DNA of 64,000 nucleotides from Brevibacterium sp. S111 (GCF_004745075.1 NZ_RHFH01000005.1:62001-126000); one strand, 5' to 3'; shown: positions 52,448 to 61,889, counted from the first letter of the stretch. Translations and numbers: made by a program. Notes: generated by a model not told the origin, from the letters alone.

Positions 52448-53899
52448 ATGCCATTGACGAACGGAGACAGCAACCAGCAGGAACCGGCAGACCGCACCCC
52501 GATCAACCGGAACCTCGTCCTCGCGGTCCTCGTCTCCGGCGCATTCGTCATCATCCTCAACCAGACCCTGCTCAACACCGCCCTGCCGGCGTTCATGGAC
52601 TACTTCGACATCACCTCGGGCGCTGCCCAGTGGGTGACGACAAGCTTCATGCTCGTCAACGGCATCATGATCCCGGTGACCGCCTTCCTCATCCAGAAGT
52701 TCACCACCCGCGGCCTGTTCTTCACTGCGATGGGCCTATTCATCGTCGGCACCCTCGTGTGCGCCATAGCCCCGGTCTACCCCGTGATGCTCATCGGCCG
52801 TGTCATCCAGGCCTCGGCCGGCGGCATCATCATGCCGCTGATGCAGACGATCCTCTTCGCGATCTTCCCTGTCGAGAAGCGCGGCTCGGCGATGGGCACC
52901 TTCGGCCTCGTCATCGCCTTCGCCCCGGCGATCGGGCCGAGCCTCTCCGGCTGGATCGTCGACCACCTGCCCTGGCAGGTGCTGTTCTACATGATGCTGC
53001 CGATCGCCATCATCGATCTCGCCGTCGCCTACTTCCTGCTCAAGAACGTCACCGAACGCACCTTCCCCCGCCTCGACATCCTCTCGATCATCCTCTCCAC
53101 CTTCGGCTTCGGCGGTCTGCTCTTCGGCTTCGGCACCGCCGGTGATGCGGGGTGGATCAGCGCCGAGGTGCTCATCCCGCTGGCCATCGGCGCGGTGACT
53201 CTGACGCTGTTCATCCTGCGCCAGTCCAAGCTCGAGCAGCCGATCCTCGAGTTCCGCATTCTCCGCTACCGGATGTTCACCCTCAATACGCTGCTGGGCA
53301 TGTGCGTGTTCATCGTCATGGTCGGCGGCATGATGGTGCTGCCGCTGTACATGCAGAACATGAACACCTTCTCGGCCATGGAGTCGGGCCTAGCCCTGTT
53401 GCCGGGAGCTGCCGTGATGGGGTTGATGTCGCCGGTGACCGGCCGTATCTTCGATGCGATCGGCGCGAAGTGGCTGGCCGTCGCCGGTTTCACTCTGCTC
53501 ACGGGCACGACGTTCATGTTCGCCCGCCTCGAACCGGACACGTCGTTCGTCTACCTCGCCGTCGTCAACACCGTTCGGATGTTCGGTGTGGCCATGGTGA
53601 TGATGCCGGTGACCACGGCAGCACTCAATCAGCTGCCCTCACACCTCATCCCGCACGGCACCGCGCTGAACAACACCATGCGTCAGATCGCGGCGTCCGT
53701 CGGCACCGCGGCCCTGGTGACGATCATGGTCTCGGCGGCCCGGAACCCGGAGGCCTACGGCGCGGCCGGACTGGTCCACGGCGCGAATGTCGCCTTCTTC
53801 GTCGCCGCCTGCGTCGGCGTCCTGGGCATTCTCGGATCGTTCTTCATCAGGAACTCCCACGGGCTCGAACCGGGGCAGAAGAAGACGACGAAGAAATAG
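52448..53899 (+). CDS. DHA2 family drug:H+ antiporter (EmrB/QacA-like)
   Basis: A 483-residue 14-helix MFS exporter. NQTLLNTALPAFMDYFDITS and QWVTTSFMLVNGIMIPVTAF are the usual helix 1-2 motifs, and GTFGLVIAFAPAIGPSLSGW is motif C (antiporter). It exports hydrophobic drugs or toxins. ATG 52448 follows AGGTGAGGGG; the upstream part of the frame lies in the repeat-rich island and is not used. A convergent TetR gene begins at the far side (53902-54543). Confidence 0.88.
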   Translation: MPLTNGDSNQQEPADRTPINRNLVLAVLVSGAFVIILNQTLLNTALPAFMDYFDITSGAAQWVTTSFMLVNGIMIPVTAFLIQKFTTRGLFFTAMGLFIVGTLVCAIAPVYPVMLIGRVIQASAGGIIMPLMQTILFAIFPVEKRGSAMGTFGLVIAFAPAIGPSLSGWIVDHLPWQVLFYMMLPIAIIDLAVAYFLLKNVTERTFPRLDILSIILSTFGFGGLLFGFGTAGDAGWISAEVLIPLAIGAVTLTLFILRQSKLEQPILEFRILRYRMFTLNTLLGMCVFIVMVGGMMVLPLYMQNMNTFSAMESGLALLPGAAVMGLMSPVTGRIFDAIGAKWLAVAGFTLLTGTTFMFARLEPDTSFVYLAVVNTVRMFGVAMVMMPVTTAALNQLPSHLIPHGTALNNTMRQIAASVGTAALVTIMVSAARNPEAYGAAGLVHGANVAFFVAACVGVLGILGSFFIRNSHGLEPGQKKTTKK

Positions 53900-53901
53900 C
53901 C

Positions 53902-54543
53902 TCAGACCGTCCCTCCACCATCTGCCACGAGGTGCGCGGCCACGGCGCGGGCCTGCTTGAGCGCATCCTCCGGCTCCACTGCGCCACTGAGGACAAGCGT
54001 GGCGTAGCCGTGGACGAGAGACCACGCGGCCACCCCGAAATCAGCGTCCGGACCCGACCGGGTCTCGGCCACGCTGACCGAGAGTGCGGCTCCGGCTCGC
54101 TGACGCGCAGCAGCGAGATCCGCATCATCTTCGCGCAGCAGTCGAGGCTGGAACATCACGGTGAAGTGGGACGGGCAGGCCAGCGCAAACTCCACATAGG
54201 CGACACCGCGGGCGACGAGCCCGTGTTCGTCGCCGCCGGCATCTGCCGCGCCGTCGCGGCGATCACCGACGGAGTGGGCCCCGCCTCCGTCTCCGAACCC
54301 GCTCATCGCCTCCGCGAGCAGGTCGAACCCTTCGGCCGCGAGCGCCGTGAGCAGCCCGGCCTTGTCGCCGAAGTGATAGGTCGGCGCGGCATTCGAGACA
54401 CCCGCCCGCTTCGCCAGAGCCCGCATGCTGAGTTTGGCGACGCCGTCCTCGGCGATCGCCGAGGCGGTCTGTGCCAGCAGCGTCCGCCTCAGATCCCCAT
54501 GATGATAAGTCACACTTCGATCGTACCCGAGCAAACTTTCCAT
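53902..54543 (-). CDS. TetR family transcriptional regulator
   Basis: A 213-residue TetR protein; HTH at about 20-60 (LLAQTASAIAEDGVAKLSMR, KRAGVSNAAPTYHFGDKAGL). The C-terminal part has a Gly-rich loop (GFGDGGGAHSVGDRRDGA) and resembles the WHG-type TetR_C domain. ATG 54543 or GTG 54513 (VTYHHGDLRRTLL) could be the start. It converges with the DHA2 exporter, with only 2 bp between stops, so readthrough may produce antisense RNA. Confidence 0.85.
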   Translation of the reverse strand: MESLLGYDRSVTYHHGDLRRTLLAQTASAIAEDGVAKLSMRALAKRAGVSNAAPTYHFGDKAGLLTALAAEGFDLLAEAMSGFGDGGGAHSVGDRRDGAADAGGDEHGLVARGVAYVEFALACPSHFTVMFQPRLLREDDADLAAARQRAGAALSVSVAETRSGPDADFGVAAWSLVHGYATLVLSGAVEPEDALKQARAVAAHLVADGGGTV

Positions 54544-54625
54544 TGAAAAGATCTTTTTCGGCGCTGTGCTCCGTCACCGGCCGCGAGGTCGGGCGAACCC
54601 GACGCCGGCAGAAGCGGAGGACGCG

Positions 54626-55855
54626 TCACCATCCTGAGTGCCGTTCCTGCACGGTCCGCGCAATCCATGAAAGAGCCCCGGCGAGCAGCAGGGCCAGAGC
54701 ACACAACAGGAACGTCGACGACGATCCGAGATAGGTGAAGCCGACCCCGCCGACCACTCCGGCGATGGCGAGACCGATGTCGAAGTTCATGTTCCACGCG
54801 ACGCTGGCACGACTCGGCGTGCTCACCGAGGAGAAGGCCATGACAAGGCTCGCCGACTGCATGGTGCCCAATCCCAGACCGATGATGAGCATCGCGATGA
54901 ACAGCGTCCCACCATAGAGGATCACGGCGCAGACCAGACCGATCGCGGCCAAGACGAGGCCGAGGATGTTGAGCGCGAAGGGCGGGAAGTTGTCGGCCAC
55001 GTTGCCGGCGACGAAGCGTCCGATCACCGCCGAGACCTGCATGCCCGCAATGAACACGGCCGCTGCAGACACCTCGTCGCCCGGGCCGAAGCCGACGATG
55101 ATGCCGAAGACGATCATCCCGACAAGGAACGGCGAGAGCATGAGGACGAGGCCGAGTGCACCACCGGCCCGGCGTCCGGCCCAGCGCAGGTTCCGCTTCT
55201 CGTTGCGCCCGGATCGGACCTCGACGGCGCCACCGCCATTGTCCGAGGTGCCGGCTTCGCCCTGCCCCCGCCGAGGGGCCCGCCCGGGAACGAACTTCAG
55301 CACCGTCGGGACGGCCAGGAGCAGACAGGCGCAGACGATGATGCGGAACACCGAGATCGGGATCGTCTCCACCAGCCACAGTCCCAGCGGAGCACCGACG
55401 GCGGCGGCCAGGGAGGTGATTCCACCGAAGAAGCCGAGCGCCTTGCCGATCCGTCCCGGCGTCGTCGTGGCCGGCACCGCAGCATTGGCGAGGACGACGA
55501 AGAGACCGAACCCGATGCCTCCGCAGAGACCGGCGAGGACCAGCGCCGGCAGTGCCGGGCTGACGAACAGCCCGAGGAGCTGGCCGAGGAACTGCAGGAC
55601 GATTGCGAACAGCAGCGAACCCTTGAAGCCGAACACGCGACCGGCCCACGGTGCGAAGGGCTGGACGGCGATGACGCCGATCATCATCGTCGTGAGCACG
55701 GAACCGCCGGTGACCGTCGACAGACCGCTGGCTGCTGCGATCGTCACCGTCGTCGAATAGGTGAAGAAGAAGGCCGAGAAGCCGAACATCGCCGTCCACA
55801 CCAAGCCCAGCAATGCCGGCGTGTAGGTCCGCTGGTGATGATGTTCAGGGCTCAT
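54626..55855 (-). CDS. MFS transporter
   Basis: A 409-residue, 12-helix facilitator. Motif A-like PWAGRVFGFKGSLLFAIVLQ, followed by AGLCGGIGFGLFVVLANAAV in helix 4, with a polar middle loop (residues about 196-230). Substrate unknown. Start ATG 55855. The C-terminal tail TVQERHSGW ends close to the divergent tetR start at 54543, so that TetR might regulate it, although they are transcribed in the same direction. Confidence 0.8.
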   Translation of the reverse strand: MSPEHHHQRTYTPALLGLVWTAMFGFSAFFFTYSTTVTIAAASGLSTVTGGSVLTTMMIGVIAVQPFAPWAGRVFGFKGSLLFAIVLQFLGQLLGLFVSPALPALVLAGLCGGIGFGLFVVLANAAVPATTTPGRIGKALGFFGGITSLAAAVGAPLGLWLVETIPISVFRIIVCACLLLAVPTVLKFVPGRAPRRGQGEAGTSDNGGGAVEVRSGRNEKRNLRWAGRRAGGALGLVLMLSPFLVGMIVFGIIVGFGPGDEVSAAAVFIAGMQVSAVIGRFVAGNVADNFPPFALNILGLVLAAIGLVCAVILYGGTLFIAMLIIGLGLGTMQSASLVMAFSSVSTPSRASVAWNMNFDIGLAIAGVVGGVGFTYLGSSSTFLLCALALLLAGALSWIARTVQERHSGW

Positions 55856-55937
55856 AGTCCGAGGTTACGACATCTGAGCCTCCCCTGCTGTGCGCACAGA
55901 CATGTCGACCGGCGAGCCTGCTATCAGCAGAGACGTC

Positions 55938-56381
55938 TCAGCCGGCGAGCCTGCCGGCGGCCAACAGCGCGGGGATCACCTCGTTGCGGGTCAGGGGCGC
56001 GAACTGGCGGTCCGCGGTGTCGGCCGGCAGCGGTGAGATGGGAAACCATCCGGCGTCGGCGATCTCGGCCAGGTGCGCGATGTTCTCGACATCGAGTCCG
56101 TCCGGCAGACCGTCGTAGCAGAACACATCGCCGATGACCCGATGATCGGCCTCGTTCGCGGCAGCGGCGGTGAATGTGCCCAAGGGCTGCAGCCGAGCTG
56201 AGCGCAGATCGAGTCCGAGCTCCTCGGCGATCTCTCTGACGATGGTGTCCTCGGCGGACTCCCCCGCCTCGGGCTTCCCACCGGGCAACATGAACGATGT
56301 GGTGCCCGCCTTGCGGACCATGAGCAGTTCCTCCCGCTCCGGGTGGAGGAGGACGAGTGCGGAGACGCGGATATCGTTCAT
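55938..56381 (-). CDS. NUDIX hydrolase
   Basis: A 147-residue NUDIX protein that hydrolyses nucleoside-diphosphate derivatives. The NUDIX box GGKPEAGESAEDTIVREIAE followed by ELGL is complete (GX5EX7REUXEEXGU). ATG 56381 overlaps the stop of the tag gene as ATGA, so the two are co-translated. Pairing with a DNA glycosylase suggests a nucleotide-pool or repair role, but the substrate is unknown. Confidence 0.9.
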   Translation of the reverse strand: MNDIRVSALVLLHPEREELLMVRKAGTTSFMLPGGKPEAGESAEDTIVREIAEELGLDLRSARLQPLGTFTAAAANEADHRVIGDVFCYDGLPDGLDVENIAHLAEIADAGWFPISPLPADTADRQFAPLTRNEVIPALLAAGRLAG

Positions 56382-56998
56382 TCCGACCACACCCCGGAGG
56401 TGCCTCGGCGGTGGGAGTCGAGCAGGTGGGTGTCGACCATGCCCACGGCCTCCATAAGGGCGTACATCGTGGTGGGGCCGACGAATCGGAACCCCTTCTT
56501 CTTCAGCGCCTTCGACAGTGCCGCAGATTCCGGCCCGGTGGTCGGGATTTCGGCGACGGTGCGCGGGCGCGGCGTCTGTGCCGGTCTGAACGACCAGAGG
56601 AACGCGTCGAGTCCGCCGTCTTCGCGCAGTTCGATGACGCGTGCGGCATTGCTGATGCAGGCTTCGATCTTCCCGCGGTGGCGGATGATGCCGGCATCGC
56701 CGAGCAGCGCATCGATCTTCGCCTCACCGAAGGCCGCCACGGTCTCGGGGTCGAAACCGGCGAAGACCTCGCGGAAACGTTCCCGCTTCTTGAGAATCGT
56801 CAGCCACGACAGTCCGGCCTGGAATCCTTCGAGGCTCATCCGCTCGAACAGTCCCGCTTCGTCGTGGATGGGCAGCCCCCACTCGGTGTCGTAGTAGCTC
56901 AGGAGCAGCGGATCGCCGTACGCCCACGGGGAGCGGGCCAGCCCGTCCTCACCGACGACCGCTCCCCCGCTGGCGGCTGACTGTGGTTCTTCGTCCAT
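56378..56998 (-). CDS. tag: DNA-3-methyladenine glycosylase I, zinc-site variant
   Basis: A 206-residue TAG-family glycosylase that removes 3-methyladenine. The catalytic region SLEGFQAGLSWLTILKKRER (Glu57) and GIIRHRGKIEACISNA are intact. The zinc site of E. coli TAG (Cys4, His17, His175, Cys179) is mostly lost: RCxW is RSPW (Ser23), YHD is YYD (Tyr36), and the C-terminal HxxxC is HLLDS; only that His remains. The fold may be stable without zinc, or activity altered. ATG 56998; overlaps the NUDIX gene. Confidence 0.88.
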   Translation of the reverse strand: MDEEPQSAASGGAVVGEDGLARSPWAYGDPLLLSYYDTEWGLPIHDEAGLFERMSLEGFQAGLSWLTILKKRERFREVFAGFDPETVAAFGEAKIDALLGDAGIIRHRGKIEACISNAARVIELREDGGLDAFLWSFRPAQTPRPRTVAEIPTTGPESAALSKALKKKGFRFVGPTTMYALMEAVGMVDTHLLDSHRRGTSGVWSE

Positions 56999-57081
56999 GG
57001 GGCAACCGTATCGCGACCGACTGACGCGGCTGCCCGGAGGACCGGATCGCGAATGTCAGACCGCTCGACTAGGGTGCGGCC

Positions 57082-58056
57082 ATGACCTCTGTGCTCTTCC
57101 TCGGATTCGGCGCCATCGGCCGCCACATCGCCCAACTCCTCACCCCCGAGATCACCGCCGGCACGCTGACTGTGACCGCCCTGGTCTCGGACATGGCCAA
57201 GCACGCCGATCGTCCCCATCACGGCGCCGAGGTGGTCGACCTCGCCACGCTCACCGCCGACCTCGGCGAACCGAGCCCGTCACCGACAGCATCGCCCATC
57301 CCGTCACCGTCACCGTCACCGTCACCGTCACCGTCACCGTCACCGAGGATGTTCGACGCCTTCGACATCATCGTCGAATGCGCCGGGGTCCCTGCCGCCG
57401 CCCGGTTCGGTCCCGCCGTCATCGCCGCGGGCAAGCCGCTCGTGCTCACGAGCGTCGGCGCCCTCGCCGAGGCCGCAACCCGCGCAGCCCTGCTCGCCGG
57501 GCCCGGTCGCCTGCACGTGACGAATGGAGCCATCGGCGGACTCGATGTGCTCGAAGCCGCGGCACAGGCCGGCGGACTCGACGCGGTCGAGATCACCACG
57601 TCGAAGGAGGCGACAGGGCTCATCCGACCGTGGATGTCCGAGACCGAAGCCGACCGGCTCCGCGCTCTTCGCCCTCAAGACGGTCCCGTGAGCGTCTTCA
57701 CCGGCAACCCCGCCGAGGCGATCGTGAAGTTCCCCGCCAACGTCAACATCGCGGTCGCCTTGGCGTGGGCCACCCGCGGCCTGCCCGGATCCGCCGCGCA
57801 CACCGGAGGCGGTCTGCCCACCGGTGCCGACTCCGGGATCGAGGCCTCTCTGCTCGCGGACTCTCTCCAGCGGGTGCGGGTCGAACTCCTCGCTGTCGCC
57901 GGCCAGACCCAATCGGCGCACCAGGTACGGGCGGCAGGATCGGCCGGCAAGTTCGCCTTCGACATCCGTTCGACCCCGAGCCCGGAGAACCCGGCCACCA
58001 GCGGCCTCACCGCCCTGTCGGTCACCCGCACCCTGCGCCGCGCGCTCCGCGCATAA
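57082..58056 (+). CDS. nadX: Aspartate dehydrogenase-like (NadX/DUF108) protein with a Ser-Pro repeat insert
   Basis: A 324-residue NAD(P)-dependent oxidoreductase. The Rossmann motif is FLGFGAIGRHIA; LVLTSVGALAEA, TNGAIGGLDVLEAAAQAGGL, TSKEATGLI and VKFPANVNIAVALAWATRG are the NadX/DUF108 signatures. Such enzymes make iminoaspartate for NAD synthesis or oxidise L-aspartate. Between strands near residues 65-90 an insert of alternating Ser-Pro residues is encoded by seven CCGTCA units (57301-57342). Start ATG 57082. Without NadA/NadC neighbours, pathway assignment is inference. Confidence 0.82.
   Translation: MTSVLFLGFGAIGRHIAQLLTPEITAGTLTVTALVSDMAKHADRPHHGAEVVDLATLTADLGEPSPSPTASPIPSPSPSPSPSPSPSPRMFDAFDIIVECAGVPAAARFGPAVIAAGKPLVLTSVGALAEAATRAALLAGPGRLHVTNGAIGGLDVLEAAAQAGGLDAVEITTSKEATGLIRPWMSETEADRLRALRPQDGPVSVFTGNPAEAIVKFPANVNIAVALAWATRGLPGSAAHTGGGLPTGADSGIEASLLADSLQRVRVELLAVAGQTQSAHQVRAAGSAGKFAFDIRSTPSPENPATSGLTALSVTRTLRRALRA
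57301..57342. repeat. Hexanucleotide microsatellite (CCGTCA)7 inside nadX-like gene
   Basis: Seven perfect CCGTCA units followed by CCGAGG, preceded by imperfect relatives. In the reading frame they encode a (Pro-Ser)n linker. Changes in copy number would alter the linker length by two residues per unit without frameshift. Confidence 0.9.
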
Positions 58057-58097
58057 GCGCTCACCCACCGCTCGGCCGCCTCGGTGAGGCAATGACA

Positions 58098-58139
58098 ACG
58101 CCCGGGACCATCGACCCATAGGTCGGTGTTCCCGGGCGT
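58098..58139. terminator. Bidirectional terminator-like hairpin
   Basis: ACGCCCGGGA (58098-58107) pairs with TCCCGGGCGT (58130-58139), with an inner CGACC-CATA-GGTCG stem. It lies between the convergent nadX-like gene and the BCCT transporter gene. Very stable, but without a T-tract. Confidence 0.75.
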
Positions 58140-58189
58140 CGATCTCCGCATGAGGACATCAGACTTCACTGAGGACCTCAGCGCCGGTG

Positions 58190-60271
58190 TCAGTCCTCGC
58201 CGGTGGCGATGTTCTCCTGCAGCTGCAGGAACTCGACGTGGCGTTCGTACTTGTCGAGCACGTCATCGATGATCTGCTCCTTCGAGTAGCCCATGATGTC
58301 GTAGCCCTGACCCGCACCGCCGTCGAGGTAGACCTCCATGCGGTAATAGTCCTCGCCGGAACCGCGGGGGACCATACCGCCGAAGGAGGGCACGCTGACC
58401 TTGTGCGGCCAGACCTGGTAGCGGAAGGGGTACTCCCCTTCCCCGTCGACCTCGAACTGGATGAGTTCGCCGTCTTCGACGAAGACGCCTTCGCTGTCGA
58501 CGCGGCCGCAGCGGGAACTGATGCCTCGGCCTTCCATCTCTTCGGCCACCTCGGTGAGGGTCGGGGTGAGCACCTTCCGTTCGAACTCACGGGCCCGGGC
58601 CTCGTTCGGGAAGGACAGGACACGGCCCAGCTGACGCTGCCAGGTCTCGTGGCCGGGACCGCGGGAGCGGCGGGCCAGAGAAGCGGGCAGGCTCGTGTCG
58701 ATGCTGTCGACTCGGTGTGCTTCGACCCGCAGCGCCTTGTACAGACCGATCATCACGAGGATGACGACGAAGGCGAAGGGCAGGCCCATGATCACCGTCG
58801 CATTCTGCAACGCTCCGATCCCGCCGACGAGCAGCATCGACACCGTCAGGGCGCCGGTGGACAGTGCCCAGAAGATGCGCAGACCGGCACGACCGTCCTC
58901 CTGCGGGTTACGCAGATTCGACGACAGATTCGCCATCACCAGGGCAGCGGAGTCCGCAGTGGTGACGTAGAACAGCAGCGCCGTGATCGTCGCCAGACCG
59001 GCGATGAAGGTGAAGGCCGGGTAGCGGGAGAGCAGATCGTAGAAGCCGCCCTCGGGGTTGAGTATGACCGACTCGCCGAACTTCTTGTCACCGCTGCGGA
59101 TGACGTCCAGCGCCGAGTTCCCGTAGATCGAGATCCACATGAAGATGTAGATGAAAGGAATCGTCAGGGTGCCGAGCACGAACTGGCGGATGGTTCGTCC
59201 GCGCGAGATGCGAGCGAGGAAGAGGCCGACGAACGAGGCGAAGGCGATCCACCAGGCCCAGAAGAACAGGGTCCAGTCGGTCATCCACGTGCCGGTGTCC
59301 TCAAAGGCGAAGGTCTGCCCGGCCATGTTCGGGAACAGGCGGATGAAGTCGGTGACGTTGAGGACGAGCGCATTGAGCAGGTACTGGGTGTTGCCGGCCA
59401 CGAGCACCCACAGGCTCAGCCCGATCGCGAGGACGACGTTGAGAATGGACAGGAACTTGATGCCCTTGTCCACACCCGACACGGCAGAGAGAGTTGCGAC
59501 GCCGACGCCGACGACGACGATGCCGACCTGAGTGGCGGTGCCGATCGGAATCCCGAAGACCGTGTTGAGACCGACGTTGACCATGACGACGCCGATGCCC
59601 AACGAGGTGGCCACACCGAAGATCGTGCCCAGCAGAGCAGCGAGGTCGACGGTCTCGCCCAGTGCACCTTGGACCCGTTTGCCGAAGATCGGGGCCAGCG
59701 CCGAACGGATCGCCAGCGGCATGTTCATCCGGTAGGCGAAATAGGCCAACGCCATACCCATGAGCGCGTAGAGACCCCAACCGCTCAGTCCGTAGTGGAA
59801 CAGCGCCCACACGGTGGATTCGCGAGCGGCGTCGACCGTTTCGGCTTCGGTGCTCGCCGGAGTCAGATACATCGTGACCGGTTCGGCCACGGCGAAGAAC
59901 ATGAGGTCGGTGCTGATACCGGCGGCGAAGAGCATCGACGCCCAGGCCACAAGACCGAACTCGGGCTTCGAGTGCTCGGGACCGAGCTTCGTATTGCCGT
60001 AGCGGGAGGCGGCGAGGTAGATGACGAAGACGAGCACGGCGAGAACGAGGAGGACGTAGAACCATCCGAACCAGTCGGAGGTCCAGCCGACGACGGCGCC
60101 GAGAACCGCCTCGGCATTCGCGGGGGCGATAAGCGCCCAGAGGGTGATCGCCAGGGTGCCGAGGGCTGCGGCGATGAATACCCGCTTATTCACCGGCGGC
60201 AGCGAGGGCTTCGCACCGCCCTTCGTCTCTCCCTTCGAGTCACCCGGCGGGGTGTCGAGTGATGCTGACAT
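58190..60271 (-). CDS. BCCT family betaine/choline/carnitine transporter (BetT-like)
   Basis: A 693-residue secondary transporter with 12 helices (about residues 28-530), plus a long cytosolic C-terminal domain (about 160 residues) typical of osmo-sensing choline transporters such as BetT. The BCCT signature WTLFFWAWWIAFASFVGLFL and ARISRGRTIRQFV is present, and GISTDLMFFAVAEPVTMYL matches helix 3. It imports choline or betaine. ATG 60271 follows AAGGAGCTC. Substrate preference is inferred from the C-terminal extension. Confidence 0.9.
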   Translation of the reverse strand: MSASLDTPPGDSKGETKGGAKPSLPPVNKRVFIAAALGTLAITLWALIAPANAEAVLGAVVGWTSDWFGWFYVLLVLAVLVFVIYLAASRYGNTKLGPEHSKPEFGLVAWASMLFAAGISTDLMFFAVAEPVTMYLTPASTEAETVDAARESTVWALFHYGLSGWGLYALMGMALAYFAYRMNMPLAIRSALAPIFGKRVQGALGETVDLAALLGTIFGVATSLGIGVVMVNVGLNTVFGIPIGTATQVGIVVVGVGVATLSAVSGVDKGIKFLSILNVVLAIGLSLWVLVAGNTQYLLNALVLNVTDFIRLFPNMAGQTFAFEDTGTWMTDWTLFFWAWWIAFASFVGLFLARISRGRTIRQFVLGTLTIPFIYIFMWISIYGNSALDVIRSGDKKFGESVILNPEGGFYDLLSRYPAFTFIAGLATITALLFYVTTADSAALVMANLSSNLRNPQEDGRAGLRIFWALSTGALTVSMLLVGGIGALQNATVIMGLPFAFVVILVMIGLYKALRVEAHRVDSIDTSLPASLARRSRGPGHETWQRQLGRVLSFPNEARAREFERKVLTPTLTEVAEEMEGRGISSRCGRVDSEGVFVEDGELIQFEVDGEGEYPFRYQVWPHKVSVPSFGGMVPRGSGEDYYRMEVYLDGGAGQGYDIMGYSKEQIIDDVLDKYERHVEFLQLQENIATGED

Positions 60272-60509
60272 GTGTGAGCTCCTTATCCGGACGCGGTCGC
60301 GTCGTGTCATCGGACCCGGTCGAACAGCATGCTCAACCGAGCGTGATCAACGATTGTTGCGTAATGGAAAGTTCCGTCCTTGCCCGCTCCCTATGACTGG
60401 AGATGGCCAACATCGGAGGTTACCACAGAGACACATACGGTCACTTCCCAGGGTGGTCACAGCCGACTTACAGGTCGGCGGATCACACTCCGCCGCGGGC
60501 CGGTGCGAG

Positions 60510-61889
60510 TCAGAGGGAGACGAGGAGGAGTGCGGCGGCCATCACCACCCCAGCGCCGAGGAACGTGATGACGGTGTAGCCGAGGATGTCGCGCATCTTC
60601 AGCCCGGCGATCGCGAGCACCGGCAGCGCCCAGAACGGCTGCAGCATGTTCGTCCACTGGTCGCCGTAGGACACGGCCATGATCGCGATCGAGGGATCGA
60701 CACCGAGCTGGTTGGCCGCATCGAGCATGATCGGCCCCTGCACGGCGAACTGCCCGCCGCCCGAGGGGACGAAGAAGTTGACGAGACCAGCCGAGAGCAG
60801 GGCGAGGACACCGAAGGTGGTGGTGTTCGAGATCGAGACGAAGGCAGCGGAGAACACGGCGATGAGGCCCGTGGTCGACATGATGCCGAGGATGCCGGCG
60901 TAGAGCGGGAACTGCAGCAGGATCTCGCCGACGTTCGAGGCGGCTCCCTTCGTCAGGTGGATGAGTTCGAAGGGGTTCTTCACCAGCAGCAGGATGAGCG
61001 CGAGGAAGGACCAGTTGACGATGTCGAGGGTCAGTCCCCCACCCTGAGCGAAGTGGATGGCGAGGTAGACGACGAGAGCGAGCCCGACGACGAGGGTGAG
61101 GATCCTCGAAGCATCGATGCGGTCGGCCGGGGTGACGACCTCATCGTCGGCCTCGGACTGCTCCTCCGACGTCACCGAGGCGGGCAGTTCGTAGACCGGA
61201 GCACCGGACTTCGGGGCGATGAGGAAGAAGAGGAAACCGCAGACGACGATGACCCCGAGGATGGCGAGCAGATTCCAACCGGCGAAGATCGTCTCGGACA
61301 CGGGGACCGTCTGCCCGCCGAGGGAGTCGGAGAGGAAGGAGTCCGAGGTGGCCGCAGTCAGCGGACCCGAACCCGAATAGCCCATGTGCCAGACGACGAA
61401 GCCGGAGTAGCCGGCGGCGACGAGCAGCGGGAAGTGGACCTTGATGCCGCGCTCACGCGACTGCACCGCGATCTCGCGGGCCAGCAGGGCGCCGACGACG
61501 AGACCGAGGCCCCAAGTGATGAGGCTGGCGAGGGCAGCGACCACGAAGACGAAGATGTAGGAGAAGGTGGCGTTGCCGGGCACCCGCGCCAGCCATGCCA
61601 GCAGCTTCCGGACGGGACCGGTGTTGGCGAGGATGTGACCGAGCAGGAGGATCAGACACATCTGCGTCATGAACTCGAGCAGACCGGCCAGGCCCTCACC
61701 CCAGCCGGTGACGACTTCCACCGGGCCGGCGTCGGTGAAGATGAGCGCGAGGACCGCGACGATGAGGCTGAGAACGATGGCGAAGGTCAGTGCCGACGGT
61801 ATCCATTGTTCGAGGAATCGGTTGATCGGCCGCATGATCCCCTTCGAAGCTGCGGCATTGACCTGAGTTGACGGCTTCGGTGCCGACAT
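60510..61889 (-). CDS. atoE: Short-chain fatty acid transporter, AtoE family
   Basis: A 459-residue membrane protein with about 12 segments. AtoE-type motifs: INRFLEQWIPSALTFAIVLS, LLLGHILANTGPVRKLLAWL, GLLVAAGYSGFVVWHMGYSG-like, and NFFVPSGGGQFAVQGPIML. E. coli AtoE imports short-chain fatty acids such as acetoacetate or butyrate. ATG 61889 follows GGGAGG. It lies downstream of and in the same direction as a succinate-semialdehyde-type dehydrogenase, with terminator-like hairpins between, so co-expression is uncertain. Confidence 0.87.
   Translation of the reverse strand: MSAPKPSTQVNAAASKGIMRPINRFLEQWIPSALTFAIVLSLIVAVLALIFTDAGPVEVVTGWGEGLAGLLEFMTQMCLILLLGHILANTGPVRKLLAWLARVPGNATFSYIFVFVVAALASLITWGLGLVVGALLAREIAVQSRERGIKVHFPLLVAAGYSGFVVWHMGYSGSGPLTAATSDSFLSDSLGGQTVPVSETIFAGWNLLAILGVIVVCGFLFFLIAPKSGAPVYELPASVTSEEQSEADDEVVTPADRIDASRILTLVVGLALVVYLAIHFAQGGGLTLDIVNWSFLALILLLVKNPFELIHLTKGAASNVGEILLQFPLYAGILGIMSTTGLIAVFSAAFVSISNTTTFGVLALLSAGLVNFFVPSGGGQFAVQGPIMLDAANQLGVDPSIAIMAVSYGDQWTNMLQPFWALPVLAIAGLKMRDILGYTVITFLGAGVVMAAALLLVSL

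Noticed and set aside
51864..52454. A 196-codon minus-strand frame with internal protein repeats
   Set aside because: It only translates the 53-bp DNA repeats and CCGAGG words. Arg-rich, no Shine-Dalgarno, no family; better explained as non-coding repeats.
57241..57350. Possible CRISPR-like array because of regularly spaced short repeats
   Set aside because: Units are six bases, directly abutting and without spacers; this is a microsatellite in a coding frame.
58187..60262. A 691-codon open frame on the + strand
   Set aside because: Antisense to the BCCT transporter, which has clear membrane segments and signature; the + frame is Asp/Glu/Gly-rich nonsense.
60144..61871. A 575-codon open frame on the + strand rich in Asp, Glu, Gly and Arg
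   Set aside because: It is the mirror of the atoE-like gene and shows low-complexity composition typical of a shadow frame.
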